Shown here one piece after another: positions 1 to 10,394 of a stretch of DNA of 64,000 nucleotides. The DNA is taken from assembly GCA_029204225.1 (NCBI GenBank), contig CM055096.1, positions 35,039,890-35,103,889 on the forward strand, written 5' to 3'. Every line of letters begins with the position of its first letter. The first letter of the stretch is position 1. The translations under genes and the position numbers were made by a program. Below the pieces are notes generated by a model. That model ran no database searches. It worked only from the letters and a program-made list of their open reading frames with translations, and had not been told where the DNA came from. This DNA comes from Diphasiastrum complanatum (lineage: Eukaryota; Streptophyta; Lycopodiopsida; Lycopodiales; Lycopodiaceae).

Positions 1-1462
1 CATACAATATCATTGTATTTGAGTCAAATTTGATTTATTAGTGTATTTCATACAAACTAAGAGTGTTTGATCCTAAATTTGCCCATACTCCATCATTTGA
101 TGTGAAGTAGATCTAGTTTTGGAGAGATTGGTAGAGCTAGTGAGAATCATCTCATAGTTTGTTGCAAGATCTTGCATAGGAGTTGAAAGCACATCATTAT
201 TGGATCATATGGTGAGAGAGTAGCAACATTTTTTGTTCATCATTTGAGTTTATTTCACTTTACATGGCTTAAATGGGTTCATTCTTGTTGGAACCAAGTG
301 AGAGATTGTCCACTTCCAATTATTCAATATGGAAGTTGAGGATGGAGTCCATCTTGACACTTCAAGATGTAATGGACATTGTTCTTGGCCTTGAAGAAGA
401 GCCTCAAGTTCTTCAAGAGGTTAAAAAATACAATAAGTGATCTAGCATGGCTCTCCACTACATCAAGATGAATGTCTCTAATGAGATATTAAGGGAGATT
501 GGTACTTGCACTATAGCCAAATAAGCTTGGGATTGTCTCAAGACTATCTATGAGGCTAAAAACACCTCTAGGCTCCTCACTCTTAGAAATCAAATCTTCC
601 AAAGTAGTCAAAAGAGTGATGAGAGTGCATCTAATTATGTTTTGAGAGTCAAGGATATTCATAGGGAGCTTGCATGCATTGGTGATTCAATCAATCAAAG
701 TCAGCTAGTCCAAGTCATTCTCAATATCTTGAGAGATGAATGTGACAACCTTGTCCAATCCTATGCCATTAAGGAGGAGCTACCAAGCTTGGAGGCCCTT
801 GAAAGTGTGCGTATTTATGAAAAATCAAAACAAGAGTACAAACTCTTGAGGATGTACAACCTATCACTCAATCATAATGATGGCAAAGCTTTATTTGTCA
901 AGGACAAGCACAAAGGATCAACAATCCTCGAGCAAGGACAAAGCCAAATCAAAAGACAAATATGAGGAGGAAAATGATTCCGGTAGTGCTTCTATATCTA
1001 AGCTCAAGACAAAGAAGATCAAGTGTTTTTATTGTCGCAAAAAAGGCCATTATGCCACCAATTGCTTTAAGAAGAAGAATCAACTCAAGCAAGCCAACAT
1101 CTCCAATGAGAAGGAAGATACTATTTCAAGTGATGGAAGGGATCTCTTACAGTCTCTAGCTTCTCATCCTCTCAAGAAGGATGGATTATGGTATATTGAT
1201 AGTGGAGCCTCTTTACATATGTGTAGCTCCAAGGACTCTTTCTCTTCTATTGCACCTTATGATGGAGCCAAGAAATCAATATACACTGCAAATGATTATG
1301 AATGTCCAATTGAAGGAATAGGGAAATTTTCTTAAAGCTTTCATTTTCTAAGGTTCTTTCTCTTAATAAAGTTCTTTTTGTACCTAAGCTTACAAAGAAT
1401 CTTATTAGTGTTGGCCAATTGCTTGATAATGGTCTTGATGTGAAATTCAATGTTGATACTTG
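1..1462 (+). mobile_element. Ty1/Copia fragment A: leader, gag and protease, truncated at both ends
   Basis: The first 100 bases resemble the untranslated leader of the related element near 41250-41320 (shared stretches such as caatatcattgta and aagagtgtttga), so the window opens inside the leader and the 5' LTR lies outside. A decayed gag and the start of protease follow. The homology stops near 1462, where it abuts LTR sequence of the next element; integrase, reverse transcriptase and RNase H are absent. The nearest relative in the window is the gag-protease piece at 38956-40050. Confidence 0.85.
264..1462 (+). pseudogene. Copia gag-protease pseudogene (copy A)
   Basis: Gag forms the particle and binds RNA; the adjoining protease would cleave the polyprotein. 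The ATG at 264 was chosen because the residues after it match the gag start of the other Copia copies. A UBN2-type gag core follows (motifs NYSIWKLRMES, LRNQIFQSSQKSDES, YVLRVKDIHREL). A CCHC zinc knuckle (CFYCRKKGHYATNC) lies at about 1024-1065 and the protease active-site motif DSGAS at about 1198-1212. In-frame stops occur at 270, 438 and 522. A frameshift near 940 moves the knuckle into another frame and another lies near 1330, so no functional product is possible. The family assignment is firm. Confidence 0.85.
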
Positions 1463-1651
1463 TTCAAATTTGAATCTCTCTCAAACTCGACTACCAACTT
1501 TTCCACACTTTCAAAAAGTGTTTATTGAATGTATTTTAAACTAATATAACTTCAAAAAGTTTATCTCTAATTCTAAAATGAGTTTTCGCCTTTTATTGAC
1601 AATTTACCAAAATGTGACTAAACTAGACTAAACTAGTTGAAATCTCTCACA
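1463..1651 (-). repeat. 3' LTR remnant of the gag-only element
   Basis: About 189 bases closely match 5225-5415 (shared runs include ttgacaatttaccaaaatg). It ends at the same ...TCTCTCACA terminus and is followed by a polypurine tract. The rest of this LTR is missing. Confidence 0.85.
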
Positions 1652-1664
1652 CTCCCTCTTCAAC
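1652..1664 (-). other. Polypurine tract
   Basis: On the minus strand the sequence GTTGAAGAGGGAG directly precedes the LTR start TGTGAGAG, the usual place for the plus-strand primer of an LTR retrotransposon. Confidence 0.7.
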
Positions 1665-1914
1665 TAGTTTTGGCATAGTTTTGACAATAGAACTTTGATC
1701 CAACTTTAGAATGATCTCCATCCTAAGTATAGATCTCCTTTCTAAGGTTCTAAAGTATCTTTCATAATTGATGTAGAGAATAGTGTCCAAATTGGATGCT
1801 TCACTATCTCTTACATCAATTTTACACATCAAGATATAACTAGAACATGAAGAACCAAATACAATGTGAATGAAATGATTCCTCCATGTTTCAAGCTTTG
1901 AACTCTCTGGAAAA

Positions 1915-2902
1915 TCACAGCAACCAAACAATAAATGTGAGTGATGACCATTTTCTTGCTTGTCTCCTCCAACTTTGTCCTTTCTTGATATGTTCACCAT
2001 AATAAATCAAAAGATAGATTCCAAACTTTCCATCCAACATGAAGTAAAGTAGGTGAAAATGAGTATCAAACCTAATAAATCCCCTCTTGAGTCCATAACA
2101 AACCTCAATAAGCTCACCAATGAGATCTCCCTCGCCTTGAAGAAATTGCCTCTCGATTTGCTCCATGTAGTCTTCTCCAACCAACCTTTTGCCATCTTGA
2201 TCATGAGTGATCAATTCATAATCATAGAAGCCTTTGAGTTGATGAAGAGATGTGAGATCCATGCCTTGGATCTTCCCAAGAACCAATCTTCCATTGCTCT
2301 TTCCTTCATAAGACTCCCTCTTAATGATTGCATCATAAGAAGTAGAAACCTCAAAAACATTAGAAGCCATGAAAAAATGATTAGTACCTTCAACATAAGG
2401 ATGATTGAAGTACTCTCTTTTTTCAAACAAGAACTTCTACTCAATGTTTTAGGTAATGAATCATATGATAATGATTCTTCCTCACTATCATTCACAATGA
2501 CATCATTCAAAGTACATCCTACTTTGAACTCTTCACATACTTCTCTTCTTCTTGACTTGTGACTATCTTCCTCACAAGTCTCTTGATAGAACCATTTGAT
2601 CTACTCTCTTTATGAAGACATGTGACTCCACTTGCTAAAAAAATGACTTTCTTGGACTCATCACAAAATAATGTAGAAGAACCACCTCCTTCACGCATGC
2701 ACCTAGCAACATCTTTTTCCATATGATCAAAGAAATCATTAGCAACAATCTTTTCTAAGAAAGAACCTTCACCTCCATTGATGAAGTTAGCTCTTTCCTT
2801 GCATTTTGCATGCTTGCACTTGCCATGAAGAACCATTGAAACACAATCATTATCCTCAAGACTAGCCAAGTTAGCACAAAGATGAACATCTCCAAGAAGC
2901 AT
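1915..2902 (-). CDS. Unidentified coding region of the gag-only element
   Basis: Two long open stretches lie on the element's sense strand, 2902-2519 (127 codons) and 2430-1915 (171 codons), in different frames, with a third open frame bridging them around 2510-2211. The first is rich in Cys, His and charged residues (CKHAKCKERANF, DVARCMREGGG); the second contains VLGKIQGMDLTSLHQLKGF and a hydrophobic C-terminus. I recognise no retroviral enzyme and no host domain. The position, where pol would normally lie, suggests an element-specific second protein or captured sequence. The frame changes suggest decay, or less likely introns. Confidence 0.35.
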
Positions 2903-2983
2903 ACTAAATCTTGACCTAGATCTAGCATAAGGAAGCTTTTTAGACTTTGCATAAGATCCACCAATCTTATTGATGATAAAAGG

Positions 2984-4160
2984 TCACTTTGGAAAGATGA
3001 GACCAATCTCCTTTTCCATTCCATCCTTTTTGTTAGCCATAACAAAAGCATCAAGCTTGAAAAGTCTACCTTGTCTATTTCCCCTAGCAACCAAGATTTC
3101 TTCCTTTGTAATGAAACAAGCATCACCACCAAACTTTACCATGTATCCTTTCTTTATCATTTGACCAACACTTAGCAAATTCTTTGAAAGTGAAGGAATG
3201 TAAAGAACACCATCAAGTCTTGCTTTCCTATTAGTAGAGAGACAAATAGGAATTGAACCAATACCTTCAATCACACACTCACCATCATTGGCCATGTGAA
3301 TTGCTTTCACATCAAAAGAGAATCACCACCACCTAGATCCTCATCATTAGTAGTAAAGCTGATTTGCTTGCTACCTTCATCTCTTTGCTTCTTCAAACAT
3401 TCATTTGCAAAATGCTCTTTGATTCCACAATAAAAGCATTTTAACTTAGACTTATCTTTCTTTTTGCCAAAAGAAGAAGTCTCACCTTGATCTTTCCCTT
3501 TAGACCACTTGTCTTTTCCTGTGCCCTTGAACTTGCCTTTGATGAACATAGCCTCCTCTTCATAATGAGATGACGATGTAGATCCACCTCTTCTTGATTG
3601 AAGCCTATACTCCTCATTCACCAAGATCTCTTTCAGATCCACAATACTTGGCAAAGTTTTTTGATTAGCAAAACTTTGAACAAGATTAGCATGATCATCC
3701 AACAAGCCATCAAGTATAACTTGAACTCCTTAATGCTTTCATCGATACATGCTAACTCATCATTGAATGCTTTAACCCTCAAAACAAAAGCATGAGTACT
3801 CTCTTCCTTCTTTTGCATACTTTGAAAGATTTGCCTCCTAAGAGTAAGCACTCTTGATGTAGACTTGGATTCAAAAAGGTTTTTCAAAGCTTCCCAAGCC
3901 TCCAAAGATGATGTGCACTTATCAACTTCCTTGAGAAGTTCATTGGTAACATTCATCTTAATCATGTGTAGAGCTCTTTTAGCTCTTTTGTCATACCTCA
4001 TTTGATCTTGAGGTGATTGAGGCCTCTCCTCCACACCTGCAACAATCTCCATCAACTCATTCATCTCCACTAAGGACTCCATCCTCACCTTCCAAGTAGA
4101 ATAGTTGATTGAGGTAAGCCTATCATTGCTCTCCAACATAAAGCCTCCACTTGTAGCCAT
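2984..4160 (-). pseudogene. Gag plus protease-like region of the gag-only element
   Basis: The start at 4160 (MATSGGFMLESNDRL) matches the gag starts of Copia relatives. The UBN2-type core includes NYSTWKVRMESL and LRRQIFQSMQKKEES. A frameshift near 3720 leads into a frame with a CCHC-type knuckle (CFYCGIKEHFANEC) at about 3443-3402. A second shift near 3310 leads to a protease-to-integrase linker (LYIPSLSKNLLSVGQ). The protease motif WYIDSGAS that should lie between knuckle and linker is missing; the sequence jumps from an Asp/Gly-rich stretch to MANDGEC. The frame ends at 2984 without any integrase sequence. Confidence 0.8.
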
Positions 4161-4749
4161 GTTGAAGTGACCTGATCTTCTCTTTCAACCTGTTCCAATG
4201 CAGAAAGCACTCTCTTGAATGTCAACAAATGAACTCAAGAAGATATCACAAAGATATGGAACATCTCAAATCTCTTCTAGCACTTCTAACTAGAAAATCA
4301 ACACATAGAATAGTGAAATCTTGATCAACCTATGATCTATCCTCAATCTAATGATTCTTGCCACTTCCTAAGATCTAAACACACTCAAATGAAGTACAAT
4401 AACCTCACAAACTAGAGATCCAATCAAAATTAGGGTTTTGACAAGATCACAAAAAATTGAATATCTCAAATTCTACATGCAATTTCTAGAAACTTGATAT
4501 ATCTTCTTGTAGCCTCCAATGAGACCTCCCTAATGCACCAAAAGTCATCTAATTCCAGTAAACCAAGTTTGAAATCAGAATTTATCAAGTATATAACCCT
4601 ATATTGAGTTTTGACCTACAAAAGATCAATTCTACACATGCAAAAATGCTGATTTTTGAGTAGAGATCAATCTAGCATGCTCTAGCATTGGTAACTCCTC
4701 CAAATCCTTGCTAAAGATGGCTGATCCTTTCATAACCTGAAACACAAGA

Positions 4750-4761
4750 GCTCTGATACCA
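4750..4761 (-). other. Primer-binding site, initiator tRNA-Met type
   Basis: The minus strand reads TGGTATCAGAGC directly after the LTR terminus ...TTTCACA. This is the common plant Copia primer-binding site. Confidence 0.9.
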
Positions 4762-5415
4762 TGTGAAAGATTTCAGATCATTCAAGATCCAATCCATGTC
4801 GCTGATCTTTGGTTACAATAAGGAACAAACCAACAATCCTGCCAATGTAGAAAAATCAGCATCTACATACAAAATGAGATGCAAACTCTAAGAGATATTG
4901 ATCAAACATGAATCAAAACATAAAATATGTTTTATTTCCGTACAGTTACAGTACCCTAATTTATTTCACATGTGTGGAACCGAAAATAGCAATAAATGAG
5001 CATTCTACACAAGGAATTGCAAGATAACATCATGAGAGTGCACCAATGAGTAGTAGAACCCAAAGAGAACCATGTATAATGATGAAATGAGAGAGAGAAG
5101 AGAGAAGATGTGTCTCTCCATGAGTTACATCCTTTTATATAGTTTCCAAACCCTATTTGGCCACTTGGCTTTCCCTCCAAAATGTAAACTCTACTATTTT
5201 TGGGTCTAGATTCAATGTACCCAAAGTTCAAATTTGAATCTCTCTCAAACTCAAATACCAACTTTCCCACACTTTCAAAAAGTGTTAATTGAATGTATTT
5301 TAAAGTAATATAACCTCAAAAAGTTTATCTCTAAGTCTAAAATGAGTTTTGGCCTTTTATTGACAATTTACCAAAATGTGACTAAACTAGACTAAACTAG
5401 TTGAAATCTCTCACA
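4762..5415 (-). repeat. 5' LTR of the gag-only element (654 bp)
   Basis: Bounded by TGTGAAAGATTTC and GAAATCTCTCACA, which form an inverted repeat. It is flanked internally by the primer-binding site, and its outer part is repeated at 1463-1651. Confidence 0.9.
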
Positions 5416-6700
5416 GATACCACGTATCTATAGAAAATTTCAATGGGTTCTCATGCATCCCTTATCAAGAGGTATTTTTGGTAAAAAGAGATTATCAAAT
5501 ATGGATTATAGGAGCTTTTGGAAATGTAGAATTTTAGACTTCAAAGTTTCACCTGGTGGTCAATCCATTTCAGAGGTTTTGGTTCAACATGTCTACATGC
5601 ATAAGGAAATTAGAGTGGAAGGCATAAGTTCAAATGACAGACTCAAATGCAATTGTAAGTTTTGGAGAATTTTTTGCTTTAAGCTTTTCATCAATCATTT
5701 AGACATGTATCTGAGTATTTAAATGATATATAGTTTTAGGGGTTTGTGCAGATTTGTATCCATCAAGCATAATCGAATGGCAACATATACAATCCCTTGT
5801 CGGCATCATGGACATTATTCATTCTGATATGAGTCTTCTGCAATACAAGAACCACTCCACAAAATCACTTTTGGATTCTTGTATTTTCTTCTAGGATTCA
5901 TCTTACACACCATCCAGTTAAGGTGGAAGATTAGAGATGATATAGTTACTCTCTTTCTCAAGCAAAGAATGGATTCCTCCGGATTCCACTATAGCAGAGA
6001 GCTTTCGATCATGGTTTTTTATGGACATTCAAAACTGTATGAAATGTAGCACATGTTTAAAAACAATAGATTGCACTGGTTTCTGTTTTTTGCAATGTTT
6101 GTAGATTTTTTTGTTGCATGTAATATTTGTAGAACAGCAACAATGTTTATTTGTAGTGATTTAATAGATGATATGTTATCAAACCTCCTTGATGATCAAT
6201 GGGATAAAAAGAGTAATGGCAATATCAGGTGCATAGTTAATAGATTGTCAATGAAATTTAGATATTTTGTAGAAAAACAAGTGCTTTCTTTAACATTTTG
6301 TTATATAAGATGGTCCAAAGTTGGCAATGAATGGAAAGCATTCGATTAGGATTTTACAGTGAATCATCAAGATCAAATAGAAATTCAAGTGAAACAAAAC
6401 AATTCTACTATTACAACAATTGAGGTGAAAGAAGATTGGACACTCAATCAGAGCTTACCTTGCTGCAATATGATATTCCTGAACACTTCTATTTTCGAGT
6501 CAATGAGAGATTGGTAAGTGTATGTGTGTTTTCTTTAATACACATTTGAAATGACTTTCAACGATTTTATTTAAACTTATTTCAGTGTTTTCGGTATTTT
6601 GCAATTGCATTTAAAATAATCTCAATGTTGATATTGTTTCACAAGTTTCTTTGATGTATAGGTAAGACCAAGACAAGAAAATCACATACAGTTCAAGGAT
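5416..6700 (+). pseudogene. Unknown gene family X, copy 1 (decayed, probably intron-containing)
   Basis: Family X has a second copy at 59383-60590 with the same motif order, which is why it is treated as a real gene remnant. Conserved pieces in order: WVLMHP followed by SRG-F (about 5445-5475), VQHVYMH-EI (about 5585-5615), DLYPS then a Glu-Trp pair (about 5755-5780), I-HSDM-LLQY (about 5815-5845), and EDW-L with a hydrophobic tail (about 6425-6520). The tail is followed by GTAAGTG, a plausible donor site. The only sizeable open frame is 5453-5722 (89 codons). It begins right at the LTR border at 5416, so the N-terminal part was lost or displaced. I recognise no known domain. Confidence 0.45.
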
Positions 6701-6999
6701 TTAAATAGAAGTATAGAAATTGTCAAAACTGCATAAACATTGGGATGGTAGACGTGCAACAACAATGTACCTTTCAAAAAAAAAATACAAAGTTGTCTCA
6801 AATGACTTCAAAATCTCATCAAACAAATACTGTTCTGAAAAATGTACATTGTTCTTAAAATCGAAATAAAATATTCGTGGCTTTCAATAATAGCCCTCTT
6901 TTTGTTTGCCTATCTATTCTATCCATCATCATGTGATGATTTATTTCTATGTATTTGTCGAAACTTATATTCAAATATTTATATTCCAATCATAAGTGC
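6701..6999. other. AT-rich gap, nothing recognised
   Basis: AT-rich DNA between family X and the minus-strand protease-like gene. No open frame or repeat is supported. Confidence 0.6.
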
Positions 7000-8046
7000 T
7001 TGAGACAGATCCTCAAGCACTACAGCTTCAATATCCATAGAACCCCCGATAGCTTCATCTGAGGCACCTTCAAATGATAGTAGGATTTACAACATTTCGT
7101 GTCGGCACTGATGAATAACATTTGTTGATACTTCAGGGCATTGGAACTGCAATTTAAAACATCAAGTGTATGTATGTATTAGCCAATGTCTAAAGAAATA
7201 TAATTACACAAAGTTAACATAATATCATCAGGATACTAGAAGTCGAGAAATTTACCTCACATATATTAGCATTTGGAGTTTGCATCATATACCAATCCAA
7301 GATTGATTTAACATTCCAGATGGAAAACCATCTACGGCTGAAAGCATTGTCTTGTTGCGAAGATTGAGAGATTATAGTGAAAAATTGTTAAATTATAATT
7401 CAATATAATTTTAACTCCATGCCATCATGTAAATAAAAAACCTGAAAAGATCCTTTTACCTTTGCATCAACAATCTCCATGTTAGTATTTACAATCAGCC
7501 CATCTGGCCTAGGCAATAGCTCCACCATCCTCTTGTACATGGAGTTAACAATAAAATGGGTGGCATTCAAGAAATTCATTGTCATGCACACATGTGTGCA
7601 GATTCTAGTAGAATCCACTTTCAAAGATATTATGTGCACGCTCCAATGTTTGCTGCTAGCAAATGACAAGCAATGTATTACTAGAGTCTATAAAAGTTTC
7701 CAAAAAACAAATCCTACAAAAGAAAATGATCTTACTTTGCACACGATGGAATGATGAATATTGATGCCTCCTTGCTTGTGTGTTTGAAGAGCCTTCTGAC
7801 TTGCCTCTCTTTATGCAACGAATGCTCAAAAAATGGAGATACAACAAAAATCTCCTTCATGACTGTATATGTGTATTTATGTACATAGTATACACACCCG
7901 GATTCAATGACTGTGTTTGAGATATGGGAGGTCTTCTTCTTTAGCTCCTTACAATGCGGGTCTTTAATATGCATTCTAAAATTAATATCACCTATACAAA
8001 ACATAAAATCTCCTCCAAGATCGTCTATTTTTTTGGCTATATACAT
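7000..8046 (-). pseudogene. Ulp1/C48 SUMO-protease-like region, C-terminal part of the histone-protease gene
   Basis: Ulp1-family cysteine proteases cleave SUMO or SUMO-like tags, and several plant DNA transposon groups carry them. An open stretch 8046-7735 ends with FVVSPFFEHSL, a basic patch, then IFIIPSC. A GTAAGA donor lies at about 7736. After a short intron ending in CTAG the next exon resumes in frame with SKHWSVHIISLK. The order IIP...HW is the Ulp1 signature around the catalytic His. Further probable exons run to 7461 (donor GTAAAA), around 7370-7257 (contains QQDN) and 7150-7000. I could not place the catalytic Cys (the DCG motif), so this may be divergent or dead. A stop lies in the last segment (RHEML then TAG). 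Confidence 0.5.
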
Positions 8047-8071
8047 ATCAAAATCAATGTATATAGGTTAC

Positions 8072-8938
8072 CGGAGGACTCTCAACCCACCGAATTGCCG
8101 ACATACTTGCCACATCTTTTCTAATGGGAGGAGGCGAGGGTGAAGAGCTGGGAGACCTAGGCTTGGGTTTTGAACACTTGGGCTGTGCTTGCTTTCTCTT
8201 TTTTCGGGACGGGACATGCCCCCTTTCAAGAGGAACTTGCCTCTATGTGAAGCCTAGCTTAAAAATACTGTCATAGGTGTTCCAAAGCCTCATGACAAGA
8301 AGCATGTCTTTGGGCATCAGTGTCACTCTCTTGGCATGTATCGAGCACAATATCGAATCCTCAAACATTTTAGTCTGGAAGTCCTCGTATGCAGTATGGA
8401 GTACCTCCAAAACAGTGATATTCCACCTCACTACATAGGGTAGATGAGTAGTCATATCCTGTGTGACCTCCCTCATAGCCCGCCGGTAGAAGGCTACTTT
8501 TAGGATCAGAAGCCCGATTATCCTTTGTAATGCCCTAATGTCTCTCAACCATGGACGACGAGGTCTTCCGCAACTTTGCGGACATACTGGTTCAGGCTGT
8601 GGACGGGGCTGGTTCAACAAAGCTAGTCAGCCCAACGGTTTGTTTTGTCTGAGCCATTGAGGCCAGATATCTCTACCATGTGAGAGAGTGTTACTATGGC
8701 GATGAATGACAAACACGTTCGCATGATGGCAATAGTGGAAGGTACAGTGGATATCTCTATGACGCGAGGATAGTGGTACAGTACCAGAGAAAGATGAGCT
8801 CTCTTGCATGATGCCGATATTGGAAACTATGAGGTTGATATCACTACGATGTGAGAGAGGAGCAGAGTCTGTGGGTGGAGAGGAAGGTGCTCGCGTGATG
8901 GCGATATTGGGTTTGCAAGTACTCTTGTAGCATTCCAT
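8072..8938 (-). pseudogene. H3-family histone fold, CENH3-like, with repeat-bearing N-terminus and basic linker
   Basis: One minus-strand frame runs from the ATG at 8938 to a probable donor near 8072, broken only by TGA at 8629-8627 and TAG at 8245-8243. N-terminal part (8920-8630): three imperfect repeats of 28-29 residues, each ending near LSHR-DI. Middle (8560-8290): a complete H3 fold, with LRDIRALQR (alphaN), REVTQDM (alpha1), a longer loop with RW before alpha2, then FEDSILCSIHAKRVTLMPKD (loop 2 and alpha3). The longer loop 1 with Trp resembles CENH3 more than canonical H3. C-terminal linker (8242-8090): RKKRKQ nuclear-localisation-like patch and Ser/Pro-rich sequence leading to the Ulp1-like exons. 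The fold has no intron, unlike plant CENH3 genes, which suggests a retrocopy. The usual Lys-rich H3 tail is absent. Confidence 0.75.
8666..8920 (-). repeat. Three in-frame degenerate tandem repeats, period 84-87 bp
   Basis: The unit start gatatc(t/a)cta recurs at 8666, 8750 and 8837, and each unit contains gatg-c-ata/t further on. The spacings of 84 and 87 are multiples of three, so the repeats stay in the reading frame of the histone gene. Confidence 0.65.
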
Positions 8939-9125
8939 TTTTTTCTTTTGCAATATCTTTAAATTGAGAAATATATGAAACCCTAAACAATTTCATGTCT
9001 TTTTCTTGTACATCTCACTAGTCCACTTTTGTCGGTTATCGTAGTCTTTAGTTATTATCTTTCTCTAATCAAAGTTGTCTTGATTTGTAAATTAATATTG
9101 AGTGCATTCTTATTTTCTTTATTTC

Positions 9126-9562
9126 TAATTTTTAGTCGAAGAAATTGATACACCTCCACGAGATAGGAAAAAGGAACAGAGGATCATAAGTTATCACAAA
9201 AGCAAGAACCGACATAAAATGGCACAATTTGATAAATTGTTCAGATCATCTTCATCGTCAAGTTCAGGCACTCAAGTTACGTGGGATCCAGTGAAGGTAC
9301 AATGTATTTGTAGTTTGCGCATATTGAAATGTAAATTCATTAATTTTCATGTACATGAGATTGTAACATAAATTTGATCATTTGTTATCATTGTGTCATT
9401 GCAATAGTATCAAAGAGAGTATGACGAGAAGATATATTGTAAATGCAAACAATGTAAAGGATTAAAAATTTGAACAAGAAAAATAGTAACAAAACATATT
9501 TGGGAGTATGGAGAACATGTGGATGAAGAGTCTGCAGTTGCGGAGGTATATAAAGTTTTCTT
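9126..9562 (+). pseudogene. Transposase-associated domain exons
   Basis: An exon from 9126 (after ttttag) to 9297 (before GTACAA) encodes a basic, Ser-rich stretch. A second exon, about 9408-9547, encodes KIYCKCKQCKGLKI, a stop, then TRKIVTKHIWEYG. The Cys-x-Cys-x2-Cys spacing followed by a His and WEYG matches the DNA-binding transposase-associated domain that starts plant CACTA transposases. The TGA between KI and TR fits a CGA-to-TGA change. A GTATAT donor follows. Confidence 0.6.
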
Positions 9563-9670
9563 TCTTGTAGCAATTTAATGGTTTAGTATTGATAAGTATT
9601 AGACAAATTGCATTTTTTTTTTTTATGAAAAAGACATCTAACATTTGTGTAAATTTTCACTTTTGTAGAG

Positions 9671-10274
9671 AAGTTCTTTGGTGTCACACTGCACAATAAA
9701 TGATCTTACAAACAAAATCAGGGACATTGATTTTGGATCTTCTTTGGCATTAGATGATGCCCTAGTTGATGACAAGGATATCCATGATGTTATTAGTTAT
9801 TATACACCTCACGTTGATTCTATTCACTCTACCACACTCCTTCCACGTCCTCTACTCCTTTGAAAAAAAGAACAAGACTTGGATTCATTTTGACACAATT
9901 TGAAAATAAAAAAAAAATGTTGCATACTGTACATATGTCCAAAAATGTCTTTGATTCTTTGTTTGAGCCTGAACTTCCAACTGAGGCACATGCAATGAAA
10001 GATAGTTACAAATGCAAATTGTATGTACATTGATGGATGCCCAGACATACATGGCAACATCGCAGCGTACATCAATAGAACCAATTGTGATTTTGAGGAA
10101 CACACAAATGGACAAGAAGAGTTTTTTTTTGAAAATGTAAAGGGTACTTATGTAATGGTATGTGCGATTAGAACAATCAAATCTGGAGAGGAGTTATCCA
10201 TAAAATATAGTTACAATCGTCCTTTGCCAAGATGTGTACAAAAGGCTTTGAGCCAAACAAATCCATGTACTTGA
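9671..10274 (+). pseudogene. SET-domain region of the plus-strand transposon (C-terminal half retained)
   Basis: SET domains transfer methyl groups from S-adenosylmethionine to protein lysines. Here an acidic N-terminal piece (IDFGSSLALDDALVDD, 9729-9776) matches the minus-strand copy. After a frameshift near 9860 a linker continues. From 10023 the SET C-terminal half is seen: YIDGCPDIHGNIAAYIN, a CDFEE stretch, KGTYVMVCAIRTI, then SGEELSIKYSYN, which is the G-E-E-L...Y signature closing the cofactor pocket. The N-terminal SET half (the G-L-G-LFA strand) is missing, so this copy cannot be active. It ends at a TGA (10272-10274) close to the stop in the other copy. Confidence 0.7.
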
Positions 10275-10394
10275 TGAATCGGACATATAAATTCTTGAAT
10301 AGATGTTTTCTATGGATGTTTTTCATCTGCTTACATATGATGACATTGATTATGTAAGCAGATGCTGTCATATAATTAAGCATTGGTTTTTTTT

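Larger units (their letters stand above)
1463..5415 (-). mobile_element. Gag-only LTR retrotransposon (TR-GAG-like), Copia lineage
   Basis: Read on the minus strand: 5' LTR 5415-4762, primer-binding site 4761-4750, leader, gag and a protease-like stretch 4160-2984, an unidentified coding region 2902-1915, polypurine tract 1664-1652, and a 3' LTR remnant 1651-1463. The LTR ends are TGTGA...TCACA with a near-perfect 14-15 base inverted repeat. The 3.1 kb between the LTRs has no integrase, reverse transcriptase or RNase H motif, so the element would need enzymes from an autonomous partner. The LTR remnant is cut at 1463, where it meets fragment A. Confidence 0.8.

Noticed and set aside
2053-2562. 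Plus-strand frame of 169 codons
   Set aside because: It lies antisense to the gag-only element's coding region, where the minus-strand frames fit the element's direction.
7479-7754. Plus-strand frame of 91 codons
   Set aside because: Antisense shadow of the Ulp1-like exons, which show splice borders and a domain pattern on the minus strand.
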